Below, piece by piece: positions 1-9,137 of a stretch of DNA of 42,224 bases. A model generated the notes under the pieces. The model saw only the letters and a program-made list of their open reading frames with translations, was not told the DNA's origin and did not search any database. Position numbers and translations under genes: made by a program. Source of the DNA: an uncultured Synechococcaceae cyanobacterium (GTDB taxonomy: Bacteria; Cyanobacteriota; Cyanobacteriia; PCC-6307; Cyanobiaceae); the NCBI GenBank assembly GCA_902574955.1, contig CACGPQ010000009.1:1-42224 (forward strand), given 5' to 3'. How positions within the stretch are numbered: the stretch's first letter is position 1; every line of letters starts with the position of its first letter.

Positions 1-1
1 A

Positions 2-2824
2 AAACCAAGAAATGATAAGTTTAATCAAATTAATTGTTGGATTGAAGAGATTAATAAAAGGCTTAATTCTAAAAATGTTTTTGATTTTATATATGAAATT
101 TCTAAAGATGATCTTTTATCTAAATATTTTTACATTGAAAATATATCTAAAGAAATTAATAAACATAATCTAAAATTAGATTTTACTAAATTTAATTTAT
201 TACAAGATAAAATTTATAAAATAAAAGAAGGTTTCTTTACTGAATTTGTAAGAATATTTACCCAAATAGCTTATATAAAGTTAATTGAATTAAAGAAAAG
301 TTTTTCTATTTTCAACTTCAATGATCTTATAAAGACTGTAGAAAATACATTTCTAGATTCGGAAATTAGTAATAGTAATATTATATCTAAAATTCAAAAA
401 AGATTTAAATGTGTCTTAGTTGATGAGTTCCAAGATACAGATATTACTCAGTGGAATTTAATAAAAAAGTTCTTTAATACAAAAAATCATTTTTTACTTT
501 GCGTAGGTGATCCAAAACAAGCGATTTACAAATTTAGAGGTGGAGATATTGAAACTTACTTAGATGCAAGATCTAATGCAATGGAAGTTTTTAGTCTTAC
601 AGATAACTATAGATCCTCAAAAAAGTTAATCGATGTACTTAATACACTTTATAAGAATGGACTTAAACAATCAAAACTAAACTATAGTAAATTAACCTCA
701 AGAATTAGTGAAAATATTAGTCCCAAATTTAAATTTAAGGATGTATTTGAAATTGTAGAATTTTCAAAAAAAGAGAATGATATAGAGGATCTTGTAATAC
801 ATTACATAGTTAACCTTATTTTAAATAATAAAGAAATTGATATTAATAAAATTGCGATTCTTACATTAAATAATTCGCAATGCTTAGATTTTAAAAAAAA
901 ATTAAATCAGTTTAACCTCCCATGTAAAATTCAAAATAAACAAAATATATTTGATACAGAAGCAAGTTCTCTACTTTTTTTATTCATTGAATGTTTATTA
1001 AATCCGAGGTCTTTAAAAAATATAACTTTGCTTGCTACTTCAAAGTTTATAGAAATAAAATTAGAAGATTTACTTGATCATGGAATTAGTAATAATTTAG
1101 AAATTTTAATTAATAAATGCATTACTTGGTCCCAAGAACTAAGAGAAAAAGGTTTTTTAAACATTGTTAATGAACTACTTATAAATTACAAGTCATCCTC
1201 GATTATTCAAGATTCAGATTTAAATTCAAATTTATTTCAACTTTCAGAAATTGTTGAAATAGAATTAATAAATAATGATTTTGATCTCAATATAGTCTTC
1301 AAATGGTATAAAAATCAGTTAGATCATATTTTAAGAATCTCTACTGGAGAAGATTTTTTGACGAAAGATTATAATCTTCAAAATGGAATAAATCTTTCTA
1401 CCATTCATAGTAGTAAGGGCCTCGAATTTGAAATAGTCCTATGTCCATATCTCTCAATTATTTCAAATAAGTCAAATAAAATTAAAGGACCTCTTTGGAA
1501 ATCAAACATTGATAGAAATATATACGTTAATATTTCTAATAATTACGCGAAGGTTGAAAAATTTAAATTAATAGAAGAAGAAGATTTATTTAAAGAGAGT
1601 GAGAGGTTAATTTATGTAGCACTTACAAGGAGCAAATATAAACTTATTGTCTTTAATGATTTAGAGGATACAAATAATATTTTAAATAATGATTTACTTA
1701 ATAATTTGGAAAATATCAATATTTACAAGTCTACTTTTGAAGGCAGAATAGAAAAAGAGAAAATAAAAGAAATTTTTTCTAAGTTCCAAACCAACCGATT
1801 TAATAATAATCTTTGGAAAATCGATAATGTTAATAAAAAAATATCTAATGTATTTAATTCTGATCAATTGATTTCTTATTCAAGTTATTCTTCTTGGATA
1901 CGTAAAGATAAAAATATTGATGCAGTCATTAATCAATATAAGGATTATGAAGATAATATATCAATTATCAAAGATTCTAATTTTAAGAATACAAAGAATT
2001 ATCCTGATTATTTTTCTTATCCAAATCCCTTAAGTGAATTTCCAAAAGGAACTATTGCTGGAACTTGCTTGCACAAAATAATAGAAAGATTTGAATTTAG
2101 AAACGATAATAATCAAGAATTAATTGATTTAATTATTGAGGAATTGAACTTTCATCAAATCGATACTTCTTTGGCTTTTAAAGTAAAAGATGCGATTTTA
2201 AGAATCATAAATATATCTTTAGGAAGAGAATTACAAAATAAGAAACTAGTTGATATTCCAAATGAATACTTAATTAAGGAACTCAAATATGATTTAACCT
2301 TATCTTATGAAGGTAGAAATATTAATTCTAATGATATATCAAATTGCTTTTTTTTAGATCAGGAATATGAATTTGGTGAAGAATATGCAAATAAAATAAA
2401 TGATCTTCAAATTATGAATAAAGGCTTTCATTCAGGATGTATTGATTGTGTTTTCCCTGTAGGAAATAAATTAGAAGATAGTAAATGGTGGGTAATTGAT
2501 TGGAAAAGTAATTTGATTTCTGGTAGTGACAATAGTGATTGTTTACCAAGAAACTATAACTATCAAAACATGAGAAATGAAATGATTAAACATCATTATC
2601 CATTGCAATCTCATCTTTATTTATTAGCATTGCATAGATTATTAAAGTGGCGACTTAAAAACTATCAACCACATAAACATCTTGGAGGATATATTTATTT
2701 GTTTTTAAAGGGCTTGCCAGATTTTGAATTATTTGAAAAATCAAAGTCCGAAGATATATCGCCAGGTATTTTTATTAGCAAAGCACCTTTAAAAAGAATT
2801 AATTATTTAGATAACCTTTTTTAG
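2..2824 (+). CDS. recB: RecB, exodeoxyribonuclease V beta subunit (5' end outside window)
   Basis: RecB is the helicase-nuclease subunit of RecBCD, which processes double-strand breaks for recombination. The frame is open from base 2, so the gene begins before the window. The ATG at 581 is an internal methionine, because UvrD-type motifs lie upstream of it. Counting from base 2, 940 residues are visible: motif II VDEFQDTD (about 140-147), motif III GDPKQAIYKFRGGD (169-182), motif IV DNYRSS, motif V STIHSSKGLEFE and motif VI YVALTRSK. A C-terminal RecB nuclease domain follows, with H691, D815 and the D833-W-K835 pair, then QSHLYLLAL. The Walker A region should lie in the missing N-terminus of roughly 250 residues. 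recD starts one base after the stop. The identification is strong; only the 5' end is unknown. Confidence 0.95.
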   Translation, partial: KPRNDKFNQINCWIEEINKRLNSKNVFDFIYEISKDDLLSKYFYIENISKEINKHNLKLDFTKFNLLQDKIYKIKEGFFTEFVRIFTQIAYIKLIELKKSFSIFNFNDLIKTVENTFLDSEISNSNIISKIQKRFKCVLVDEFQDTDITQWNLIKKFFNTKNHFLLCVGDPKQAIYKFRGGDIETYLDARSNAMEVFSLTDNYRSSKKLIDVLNTLYKNGLKQSKLNYSKLTSRISENISPKFKFKDVFEIVEFSKKENDIEDLVIHYIVNLILNNKEIDINKIAILTLNNSQCLDFKKKLNQFNLPCKIQNKQNIFDTEASSLLFLFIECLLNPRSLKNITLLATSKFIEIKLEDLLDHGISNNLEILINKCITWSQELREKGFLNIVNELLINYKSSSIIQDSDLNSNLFQLSEIVEIELINNDFDLNIVFKWYKNQLDHILRISTGEDFLTKDYNLQNGINLSTIHSSKGLEFEIVLCPYLSIISNKSNKIKGPLWKSNIDRNIYVNISNNYAKVEKFKLIEEEDLFKESERLIYVALTRSKYKLIVFNDLEDTNNILNNDLLNNLENINIYKSTFEGRIEKEKIKEIFSKFQTNRFNNNLWKIDNVNKKISNVFNSDQLISYSSYSSWIRKDKNIDAVINQYKDYEDNISIIKDSNFKNTKNYPDYFSYPNPLSEFPKGTIAGTCLHKIIERFEFRNDNNQELIDLIIEELNFHQIDTSLAFKVKDAILRIINISLGRELQNKKLVDIPNEYLIKELKYDLTLSYEGRNINSNDISNCFFLDQEYEFGEEYANKINDLQIMNKGFHSGCIDCVFPVGNKLEDSKWWVIDWKSNLISGSDNSDCLPRNYNYQNMRNEMIKHHYPLQSHLYLLALHRLLKWRLKNYQPHKHLGGYIYLFLKGLPDFELFEKSKSEDISPGIFISKAPLKRINYLDNLF

Positions 2825-2825
2825 A

Positions 2826-4529
2826 ATGACTAAAACTACTACAGATATTGAAAAGTTCCAATACGATCATATATTTAATTTAATCTTAGGTATTTTCAAA
2901 TTTAGTGAAAAAAAATATGGAAATTTCGTAAAAGATGTAATAAGAATTTTATTAGAGTATGAAAAAAATGGCGAAACTATTATTGATGTTGATAATAGTT
3001 TAATAATCTTTGAATTATTAGAAGATGGCTGGCCCAATAAACATATAGATGTTCTAAAAAGTATAGGTTTGATTGGTTCCCTTCATTCTCCATTCGTATT
3101 AGTAAATAGAAAATTATCCTTATCAAAATGGTCAAAAAAGATAGAAAGGGTCATTAATTTATTTCAAAAAAAAATAGATACCGATAATTTAATGCACTCA
3201 ATAATTTATAAAGATGATAATAAAATTGATCAAATTAAAAATATATTTAAATATTCAAACTTAGTTTTCCTTCAAGGAGGACCAGGTACGGGTAAAACCA
3301 CTTTAATAATAAAGTTAATACTAGAACTCCTTCAAATTGATAAATTTTTAAATATTGGGTTGTCTGCTCCAACTGGTAAAGCTACAGCTCGTTTAAAAGA
3401 AGCTCTTAATGATAAAAAAAATATTTCCTTTAGCAAATTTCTAGACCAAATAGAATTTCAAACATTACATAGATGGATTTTAAATTCTCAAAATAAATCT
3501 CTTAAGTTGAAATTTAAACTAAAAGAGCTTGATATTTTCATAATTGATGAAATGTCAATGGTTAATATCGATTTGATTGAAACAGTTTTAAATTTGCTAG
3601 CAAAGGACTGTAAAATTATTTTAGTTGGAGATAAAAATCAATTGTCTCCAGTAAATAACTGTTCTATATGGAATTATTTGTTTGAATATTCCGATAATAG
3701 TTCAATTAAATCTTGTGTAGTAAATTTAGAAAAAACTTATAGAAATTTTGGAGATATAGCATTAATTAGTAGTTTAATTTTTTATAATGATTTTTCTTTA
3801 CTTAATGAAAAGATAAAAGAATTAGAAAAAGATAATAATTCAAAAGAAATTATTATTTCAAAGAGTAGAGAAAAAGATATTCCAAAAGATCTATTATTTT
3901 CGATTACAAGTCATCTAAAACAGTTAAATATTTCAACTTCAAATTTAAGTAAAAAAAAATATATATTTGATGAGAGTATTGATAATTTATTGCTTTATGA
4001 AAAAGATTTAGTAGATAAGATATTTCTGGATTTACAAAGTAACTTGATTTTATGCGAAAAAAATTCCGGAATATGGAGTGTTGAATATTTGAATGAAATT
4101 GTTTTTGGTCAAAAAAAACCCTATGACCTTAAAACTCTTAAAGAGGGTGTTCCGATCATGTGTACAAAAAATAATAATGAACTTGGATTGTCAAATGGGG
4201 ATATCGGAGTACTTATAGGTTTAAAAAATAAAAGAAAATATCTTTTTAGAAAATTTAATGATAATAACGAAGAAATTGTCGCATTAATTGATCCATCTAA
4301 TTTAGAAAATGTTGTACCAGCAATAGCCATTACTATTCATAAATCTCAAGGAAGTGAATCTGAAAAAGTAAACATTTTGTGGTCCCAAAATTATAGAAGA
4401 AATCAATATGCTGTAAAAGATAAAAAAGATAATCAAAATATCTTTTGCAGAGATAATTTTGAAAGAAGGTTATTTTATACTGCTGTTACAAGAGCGAAAA
4501 AATCTTTAAATATATATTATTTAAATTAA
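2826..4529 (+). CDS. recD: RecD, exodeoxyribonuclease V alpha subunit
   Basis: RecD is the 5'-3' superfamily 1 helicase subunit of the RecBCD complex. The 567-residue protein has a Walker A motif GGPGTGKT (residues 151-158), a Walker B-type IIDEMSMV with D241/E242, GDKNQLSPV (motif III), the UvrD_C_2 segment AITIHKSQGSE near residue 500, and LFYTAVTRAKK at the C-terminus. The length is close to E. coli RecD (about 608). The ATG lies one base after the recB stop, so the two are almost certainly co-transcribed and translationally coupled; recC is expected upstream of the window. The roughly 150-residue N-terminus is the usual RecB-contacting region of RecD and is poorly conserved. No odd features. 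Confidence 0.94.
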   Translation: MTKTTTDIEKFQYDHIFNLILGIFKFSEKKYGNFVKDVIRILLEYEKNGETIIDVDNSLIIFELLEDGWPNKHIDVLKSIGLIGSLHSPFVLVNRKLSLSKWSKKIERVINLFQKKIDTDNLMHSIIYKDDNKIDQIKNIFKYSNLVFLQGGPGTGKTTLIIKLILELLQIDKFLNIGLSAPTGKATARLKEALNDKKNISFSKFLDQIEFQTLHRWILNSQNKSLKLKFKLKELDIFIIDEMSMVNIDLIETVLNLLAKDCKIILVGDKNQLSPVNNCSIWNYLFEYSDNSSIKSCVVNLEKTYRNFGDIALISSLIFYNDFSLLNEKIKELEKDNNSKEIIISKSREKDIPKDLLFSITSHLKQLNISTSNLSKKKYIFDESIDNLLLYEKDLVDKIFLDLQSNLILCEKNSGIWSVEYLNEIVFGQKKPYDLKTLKEGVPIMCTKNNNELGLSNGDIGVLIGLKNKRKYLFRKFNDNNEEIVALIDPSNLENVVPAIAITIHKSQGSESEKVNILWSQNYRRNQYAVKDKKDNQNIFCRDNFERRLFYTAVTRAKKSLNIYYLN

Positions 4530-4633
4530 ATTTATTTTTTAGAAATTATTAATATCTTAACCCCAAGATGTTAGATTATTAATTCGGCTCTGTAAGGCTA
4601 ATCAACAATTTAAGTCAATTTAGATATTTGTTG

Positions 4634-4662
4634 AATGCCTAATCAGAAGATTATTAGGCATT
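4634..4662 (+). promoter_or_regulatory. Perfect 10-bp inverted repeat in the deaD leader
   Basis: AATGCCTAAT (4634-4643) and ATTAGGCATT (4653-4662) are exact reverse complements with a nine-base loop. A further G-U pair is possible outside (4633/4663). The 3' arm ends four bases before the deaD ATG at 4667, so the hairpin in mRNA would cover the ribosome-binding region. No U-tract follows, so it does not look like a terminator of recD. The arms include a GCC/GGC core, unusual in such AT-rich intergenic DNA. A role in translational control (temperature, or autoregulation by the helicase) is inference. Confidence 0.6.
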
Positions 4663-4666
4663 TAAA

Positions 4667-6448
4667 ATGGCTTTAAAAAAAGATAGTAACTCTCTTGGTA
4701 GTGAGCAGGCAAAGACTCAGAATGAAGATTCTTCCCTATTAGAGTTCAAGAACTTAGATAAGGAAAAAGAAATTGAGTCTCAACTATTGGCAGTATCGAA
4801 AGGAGATGATAATGAGAATGGATTTGTCGATTTTGGGTTTAATCAATCGATCTTAAACTCGTTAGTAAATAAAGGATATAAAAATCCAACTCCCATCCAA
4901 AAAGCTGCAATTCCCGAACTAATGTTAGGCAGGGATTTACTAGGCCAAGCACAGACAGGAACAGGAAAGACTGCAGCTTTCGCATTGCCATTAATAGAAA
5001 AACTTACAGATAATAAAGAACTAAATGCCAAGGTTTTAGTTATGACTCCTACAAGAGAATTAGCAACTCAAGTGGCAGAATCATTTAAAAGTTATAGTTC
5101 TGAATCTAGTAATTTTAAGACGCTTGCAATATATGGAGGTACCGACTATCGAAATCAAATTTCTGCATTAAAAAGAAAAGTTGACGTAGTAGTTGGGACC
5201 CCAGGCCGAATAATGGATCATATAAGGCAGGGGACTTTTAAAATTAAAGATATAAATTGTCTTGTTTTAGATGAGGCAGATGAAATGTTAAATATGGGTT
5301 TTCTTGAAGATATTGAATGGATAATAGATCAACTTCCAGAAAATAAGCAGATGGTATTGTTTTCAGCAACAATGCCTAGTGAGATAAGAAATATAGCAAA
5401 AAAACATCTAAATGATCCCGCCGAAATATTAATCAAAAGTGTCAAAAAAGAAACTCAATTAATTTCGCAAAAATATCTATATGTACAAAGGCATCATAAG
5501 TTAGATGCTTTAAAAAGAATACTAGAACTTAATAGTGAGGGAGTAATTATTTTTGTTAGGACAAAACTACTTACTATTTCAATAGCTGAAGCTTTAGAGA
5601 ATTCAGGTCATACTGTGGCAGTACTTAATGGAGATATACCTCAAAATCAAAGAGAAAATACTGTAGATAGATTGAAAAAAGGATTTATTAATATCCTTGT
5701 TGCAACTGATGTCGCAGCCAGAGGATTAGATGTTGAGAGGATAAAACTTGTTGTTAATTACGATTTTCCTTTTGACAAGGAAACATATACTCATAGAATT
5801 GGAAGAACTGGAAGGGCAGGTAGATCAGGAGAAGCAATTTTATTCGTTAATCAAAGAGAAAAGCATTTTTTAAGAAACTTAGAAAACTCAACAAGAACCA
5901 AGATTGAAGAAATTAATATACCAAGTAATAAAATAATAAATGAAAAAAGGATGGAGAAACTCATAGATAATGTTAATGAGAGTTCTTTAGCTAAAGATGA
6001 AAATGAAGAAAATAAAGCTTTAATTATTGATGTACTAGATAATTTAAAAGAAAAATACTCTATGGATGACTCAAATATTGCAATGGCGGCGATTAATTTA
6101 GTAATAGGTAATAAATCATTTTTTCTTAATGAAGATGATTCTTGGATTAATAAACAAAATAATACTGATCGAAATAGATCAAATAGAAATAGTAATAATC
6201 GTATGAGAAATTCAAATAGAAGAAATAATTATCAAAATGATTCTTTTGAAACCTATAAATTTAACTTTGGTAAATTTGATGGAGTTAGAGTTGCAAATAT
6301 TATATCCTCAATCTGTAATTCAACTAATATAAATGGTAGATCCATAGGTAAGATACAGATTTTTAATGATTATAGTTTGGTAGATTTACCCAGAGATCTG
6401 CATAGAGAAACTAAAAATAAATTAAAAAAAATTAAAGTCAGAAACTAG
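4667..6448 (+). CDS. deaD: DEAD-box ATP-dependent RNA helicase, DeaD/CsdA type
   Basis: An ATP-dependent RNA helicase, probably for ribosome assembly and mRNA unwinding, often important in the cold. The 593 residues hold the complete core: Q motif (GYKNPTPIQ), AQTGTGKT (95-102), PTRELA, TPGR, DEAD (202-205), SAT (233-235), IIFVRTK, ATDVAARGLD and HRIGRTGRAGR (376-386). After an Asn/Arg-rich low-complexity linker (about 497-525), the last 63 residues (531-593) form a DbpA/CsdA-like RNA-binding domain (KFDGVRVANIISSI...). The N-terminus has about 50 acidic, probably disordered residues. The 137-base gap after recD ends in a hairpin that touches the start region. The family is certain; the exact substrate is unknown. 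It could be the counterpart of cold- and redox-regulated cyanobacterial Crh helicases. Confidence 0.95.
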   Translation: MALKKDSNSLGSEQAKTQNEDSSLLEFKNLDKEKEIESQLLAVSKGDDNENGFVDFGFNQSILNSLVNKGYKNPTPIQKAAIPELMLGRDLLGQAQTGTGKTAAFALPLIEKLTDNKELNAKVLVMTPTRELATQVAESFKSYSSESSNFKTLAIYGGTDYRNQISALKRKVDVVVGTPGRIMDHIRQGTFKIKDINCLVLDEADEMLNMGFLEDIEWIIDQLPENKQMVLFSATMPSEIRNIAKKHLNDPAEILIKSVKKETQLISQKYLYVQRHHKLDALKRILELNSEGVIIFVRTKLLTISIAEALENSGHTVAVLNGDIPQNQRENTVDRLKKGFINILVATDVAARGLDVERIKLVVNYDFPFDKETYTHRIGRTGRAGRSGEAILFVNQREKHFLRNLENSTRTKIEEINIPSNKIINEKRMEKLIDNVNESSLAKDENEENKALIIDVLDNLKEKYSMDDSNIAMAAINLVIGNKSFFLNEDDSWINKQNNTDRNRSNRNSNNRMRNSNRRNNYQNDSFETYKFNFGKFDGVRVANIISSICNSTNINGRSIGKIQIFNDYSLVDLPRDLHRETKNKLKKIKVRN

Positions 6449-6457
6449 TGATAGAGA

Positions 6458-6751
6458 ATGAAAGCTAGCAAATATAATTTCTTTATTTTTGTTAATCTGA
6501 TAATACTATTCAACTCTTTTAATAGTTATTATTTAGCTCAAACGAAACAAAATTCAATCATAAAATTATTTTGTCTTCAGAGTGTCAAAGAGGAGATGAT
6601 TAAAGCTGAAATGGTATATAGTGAAGAAATTGCGAATAAAACTTGTGATTGTTACTACGAAGAATTTATGCAAACTGCAAGTCATCAAGATGCAAAAACA
6701 AAATGTGAATTAGAAACCAAAGAAAATTTAAATCATAATAGAAAAATTTAA
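6458..6751 (+). CDS. Small secreted protein with four cysteines, unknown function
   Basis: I do not recognise this 97-residue protein. The N-terminus is a hydrophobic segment (about residues 7-27) after Lys3 and Lys5, which fits an uncleaved anchor or a Sec signal peptide. The rest is charged and helical-looking, with cysteines at 39, 63, 65 and 83 (a CDC pair). These could form two disulfides or bind metal in the periplasm or thylakoid lumen. It starts nine bases after the deaD stop, with an AGAGA sequence before the ATG, and ends 11 bases before the ABC exporter, so it is probably in one transcript with both. The tight packing and coherent protein support a real gene. Function unknown. Confidence 0.65.
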   Translation: MKASKYNFFIFVNLIILFNSFNSYYLAQTKQNSIIKLFCLQSVKEEMIKAEMVYSEEIANKTCDCYYEEFMQTASHQDAKTKCELETKENLNHNRKI

Positions 6752-6762
6752 TTATTATTTTT

Positions 6763-8535
6763 ATGAGGTCTAACAATAATCAAAATCCAATAATTAGACT
6801 TTATTTAAATCTGCTTGAGGAAAGAAGGTTACTATTTTTTGCTTTTCTTAGTTCCATAATTAATAAAATATTAGATTTAGCTCCCCCTGTAATAATTGGT
6901 CTTGCAGTGGATATCGTTGTTAAAGAACAGAATTCATGGATTTCTGGTTTTGGAATAAAAGAAGTTCCAGTACAATTGATTTTTCTTGCATTTGCTTCAG
7001 GAATAGTTTGGTCTGGTGAATCCTCCTTTGAATATTTATATTCGATTTTATGGAGAAATTTGGCCCAGCTATCGCAACATAAATTAAGAATAAAAGCTTA
7101 TGAGCATATCCAGGAATTAGATATGGATTTTTTTGAAAATGATAATACTGGAAGACTATTATCTATTTTGAATGATGATATAAATCAACTCGAGAGATTT
7201 CTAGACCAAGGGGCTAATCAGATTATTCAGTTATTTATAACTGTCTTAATAATTGGGGGCACTATGATTTTTGTCGCTCCAAAAATCGCTTTATTTGCTT
7301 TCTTTCCTATTCCAATTATATTTTTAGGATCAATTAAATTTCAAAGGAAGCTTGCTCCAAAATACAGAGATGTTAGAAATAAAGCTGGACTGTTGGCATC
7401 AAGGCTTAATAATAATTTAAGTGGAATTCTAACCATAAAAAGTTTTACTAAAGAAAAATGGGAACTAAATAGATTAAATAAAGAAAGTCTTGATTATCAA
7501 AGAAGTAATAAGGCTGCAATAAAATTATCTTCTGCTTTTATCCCTCTTATAAGATTTGCAATTTTATTTGCTTTTATAGCGATTCTATTAATTGGAGGTT
7601 TCCAAACTTGGGATAAGACACTTGATGTAGGTACTTATAGTTTTTTAGTGTTTATTACACAAAGACTACTATGGCCTTTAACTACTTTGGGGCATGTTTT
7701 AGATGATTTTCAGAGATCTATGGCTTCAATAGATAGAGTAATTGATCTCATAGATACGCCCATAAAAATAAAAGATGGAAAAATAAAAATTGAACCTAAA
7801 GATATCAAAGGAGAAATTATTTTTAATAATGTAAATTTTAATTATCATGGACGAGATTTAACTTTAAAAAACATAAATTTCAAAATTGAAAATAACTCAA
7901 CACTAGGAATTGTTGGTTTAACAGGTTCTGGGAAAAGTACAATAATAAAACTACTACTTAGAATTTATGATAGTAAAAATGGGTCAATAACCTTGGATGG
8001 CATTTCCATTAAAGAAATAAATTTGAGGGATTTAAGAAAGTGTATCTCTTTAGTAAGTCAAGAAACTTATTTATTTCATGGAAGTGTACAAGAAAATATT
8101 GCTTATGGCTCAATCAACCCAAGTCTTAAAGATATTATTAAAGCTTCAAAGATTGCGGAAGCTCATAAATTTATTGAACAATTACCAGATGGTTATAAAA
8201 CTATAGTAGGGGAAAGGGGCCAAAGGCTCTCAGGCGGGCAACGTCAAAGAATTGCCTTGGCGAGAGCTGTTTTAAAGGATGCTCCAATATTAATTTTAGA
8301 TGAAGCTACAGCTTCAGTTGATAATGAAACAGAGGCTTTAATTCAAAAATCGTTATCTAAAATCACAAAAGAAAGAACAACTATAGTAATAGCTCATAGA
8401 TTAAGCACTATAAAAAATGCGGATAATATTGTAGTTATTGATAAAGGTAAAATAGTTGAAAGTGGAAAACATGAAAAACTATTAGATCAGAACAAAATAT
8501 ATGCTGATTTGTGGAATGTTCAAGTAGGAATTTAG
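6763..8535 (+). CDS. ABC exporter, half-transporter (MsbA/multidrug type)
   Basis: A fused membrane plus ATPase half-transporter that should work as a homodimer in the inner or thylakoid membrane; the substrate (lipid, peptide or drug) cannot be told from sequence. Of 590 residues, about 1-335 form the ABC_membrane domain with six helices. The ATPase domain has Walker A GLTGSGKST (385-393), signature LSGGQ (489-493), Walker B ILILDEA with D513/E514, and H-loop H545. All catalytic residues are present. It starts 11 bases after the small secreted gene and is convergent with psbP, only 13 bases away, with an inverted repeat across the junction. Length and order match MsbA/LmrA-like proteins. Confidence 0.92.
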   Translation: MRSNNNQNPIIRLYLNLLEERRLLFFAFLSSIINKILDLAPPVIIGLAVDIVVKEQNSWISGFGIKEVPVQLIFLAFASGIVWSGESSFEYLYSILWRNLAQLSQHKLRIKAYEHIQELDMDFFENDNTGRLLSILNDDINQLERFLDQGANQIIQLFITVLIIGGTMIFVAPKIALFAFFPIPIIFLGSIKFQRKLAPKYRDVRNKAGLLASRLNNNLSGILTIKSFTKEKWELNRLNKESLDYQRSNKAAIKLSSAFIPLIRFAILFAFIAILLIGGFQTWDKTLDVGTYSFLVFITQRLLWPLTTLGHVLDDFQRSMASIDRVIDLIDTPIKIKDGKIKIEPKDIKGEIIFNNVNFNYHGRDLTLKNINFKIENNSTLGIVGLTGSGKSTIIKLLLRIYDSKNGSITLDGISIKEINLRDLRKCISLVSQETYLFHGSVQENIAYGSINPSLKDIIKASKIAEAHKFIEQLPDGYKTIVGERGQRLSGGQRQRIALARAVLKDAPILILDEATASVDNETEALIQKSLSKITKERTTIVIAHRLSTIKNADNIVVIDKGKIVESGKHEKLLDQNKIYADLWNVQVGI

Positions 8536-8547
8536 TATGAATTCCTA
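8525..8547. terminator. Inverted repeat at convergent ABC exporter/psbP junction, possible bidirectional terminator
   Basis: TAGGAATT (8525-8532) and AATTCCTA (8540-8547) are perfect reverse complements with a seven-base loop. The ABC exporter stop codon (8533-8535) is in the loop, and the psbP stop begins at 8549. Its position between convergent genes fits a shared terminator, but the stem is AT-rich and there is no clear T-tract on either strand, so the assignment is weak. Confidence 0.35.
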
Positions 8548-8548
8548 A

Positions 8549-9106
8549 CTAAATTAAGAAGTTAAATGATTCAATTACGTTACTAAACATACCGTCAACT
8601 TTATTCCACCTTTCTTCATTTGTCCCCACAGCGAAAGTGTAGAGAGTTCCTCTATCAATTACGACAGTAGCTAATTCATGTCTTGCCTGTTCATTTAAAT
8701 TTAATTTATATTCTAAATCATAGAAAATATGATTGGAGGCCTCCCTCTTATTGGCATTTATAAGTTTTACCTCTCTACCTGAACCTTCGGGAGCAATGAC
8801 TTTATCAATTAATGTTTGACCTACTTCACTTGGGCTTCCTAATTGCTCTAATTGAACCTCTTTATTTACATCAGAAATTACTAAACTTAATGTCTCATTA
8901 CTATTGATTAAATCATGATAAATAATTTCAGGTCCTCCATCTACTTTTACTCTGGACCATCCTGTTGGATACAAAAAGGCATATCTCCCATCAGGGCTTT
9001 GATATGCTTCTAATCCTGCATTGAGACCTCCACTACAAGCGCTAAGTGTTAAACACAAAAAAATTAAAAATAAATATTTGAAAGGGTTAAATTTAATATT
9101 TTTCAT
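8549..9106 (-). CDS. psbP: PsbP-like photosystem II lipoprotein (CyanoP)
   Basis: PsbP family proteins support photosystem II oxygen-evolving function or assembly on the lumenal side of the thylakoid. The 185-residue protein begins with a lipoprotein signal peptide (LTLSAC, lipidated Cys at residue 24), typical of cyanobacterial PsbP. The mature part starts YQSPDGRYAFLYPTGWSRV, the conserved start of the PsbP fold, and continues with ...ETLSLVISDV and LYTFAVGTNEERW. The ATG is directly preceded on the coding strand by a run of 19 A residues, so there is no Shine-Dalgarno sequence. It is divergent from recR and convergent with the ABC exporter. Confidence 0.92.
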   Translation of the reverse strand: MKNIKFNPFKYLFLIFLCLTLSACSGGLNAGLEAYQSPDGRYAFLYPTGWSRVKVDGGPEIIYHDLINSNETLSLVISDVNKEVQLEQLGSPSEVGQTLIDKVIAPEGSGREVKLINANKREASNHIFYDLEYKLNLNEQARHELATVVIDRGTLYTFAVGTNEERWNKVDGMFSNVIESFNFLI

Positions 9107-9125
9107 TTTTTTTTTTTTTTTTTTT
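9107..9125 (-). repeat. 19-base poly-A (coding strand) tract abutting the psbP ATG
   Basis: Nineteen consecutive T on the plus strand (20 counting the T that pairs with the A of the ATG) lie directly in front of psbP. In the mRNA the whole ribosome-binding region would be poly-A. Homopolymers this long are prone to slippage, so the length may vary between cells or be a sequencing artefact. Confidence 0.95.
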
Positions 9126-9137
9126 GAAATTACTTAA

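Noticed and set aside
581-583. ATG as the start of recB
   Set aside because: Helicase motifs II and III of the same frame are encoded upstream, between bases 419 and 560, and the frame is open to base 2.
9107-9125. T-tract as a Rho-independent terminator on the plus strand
   Set aside because: No GC-rich stem precedes it, and no plus-strand gene ends there.
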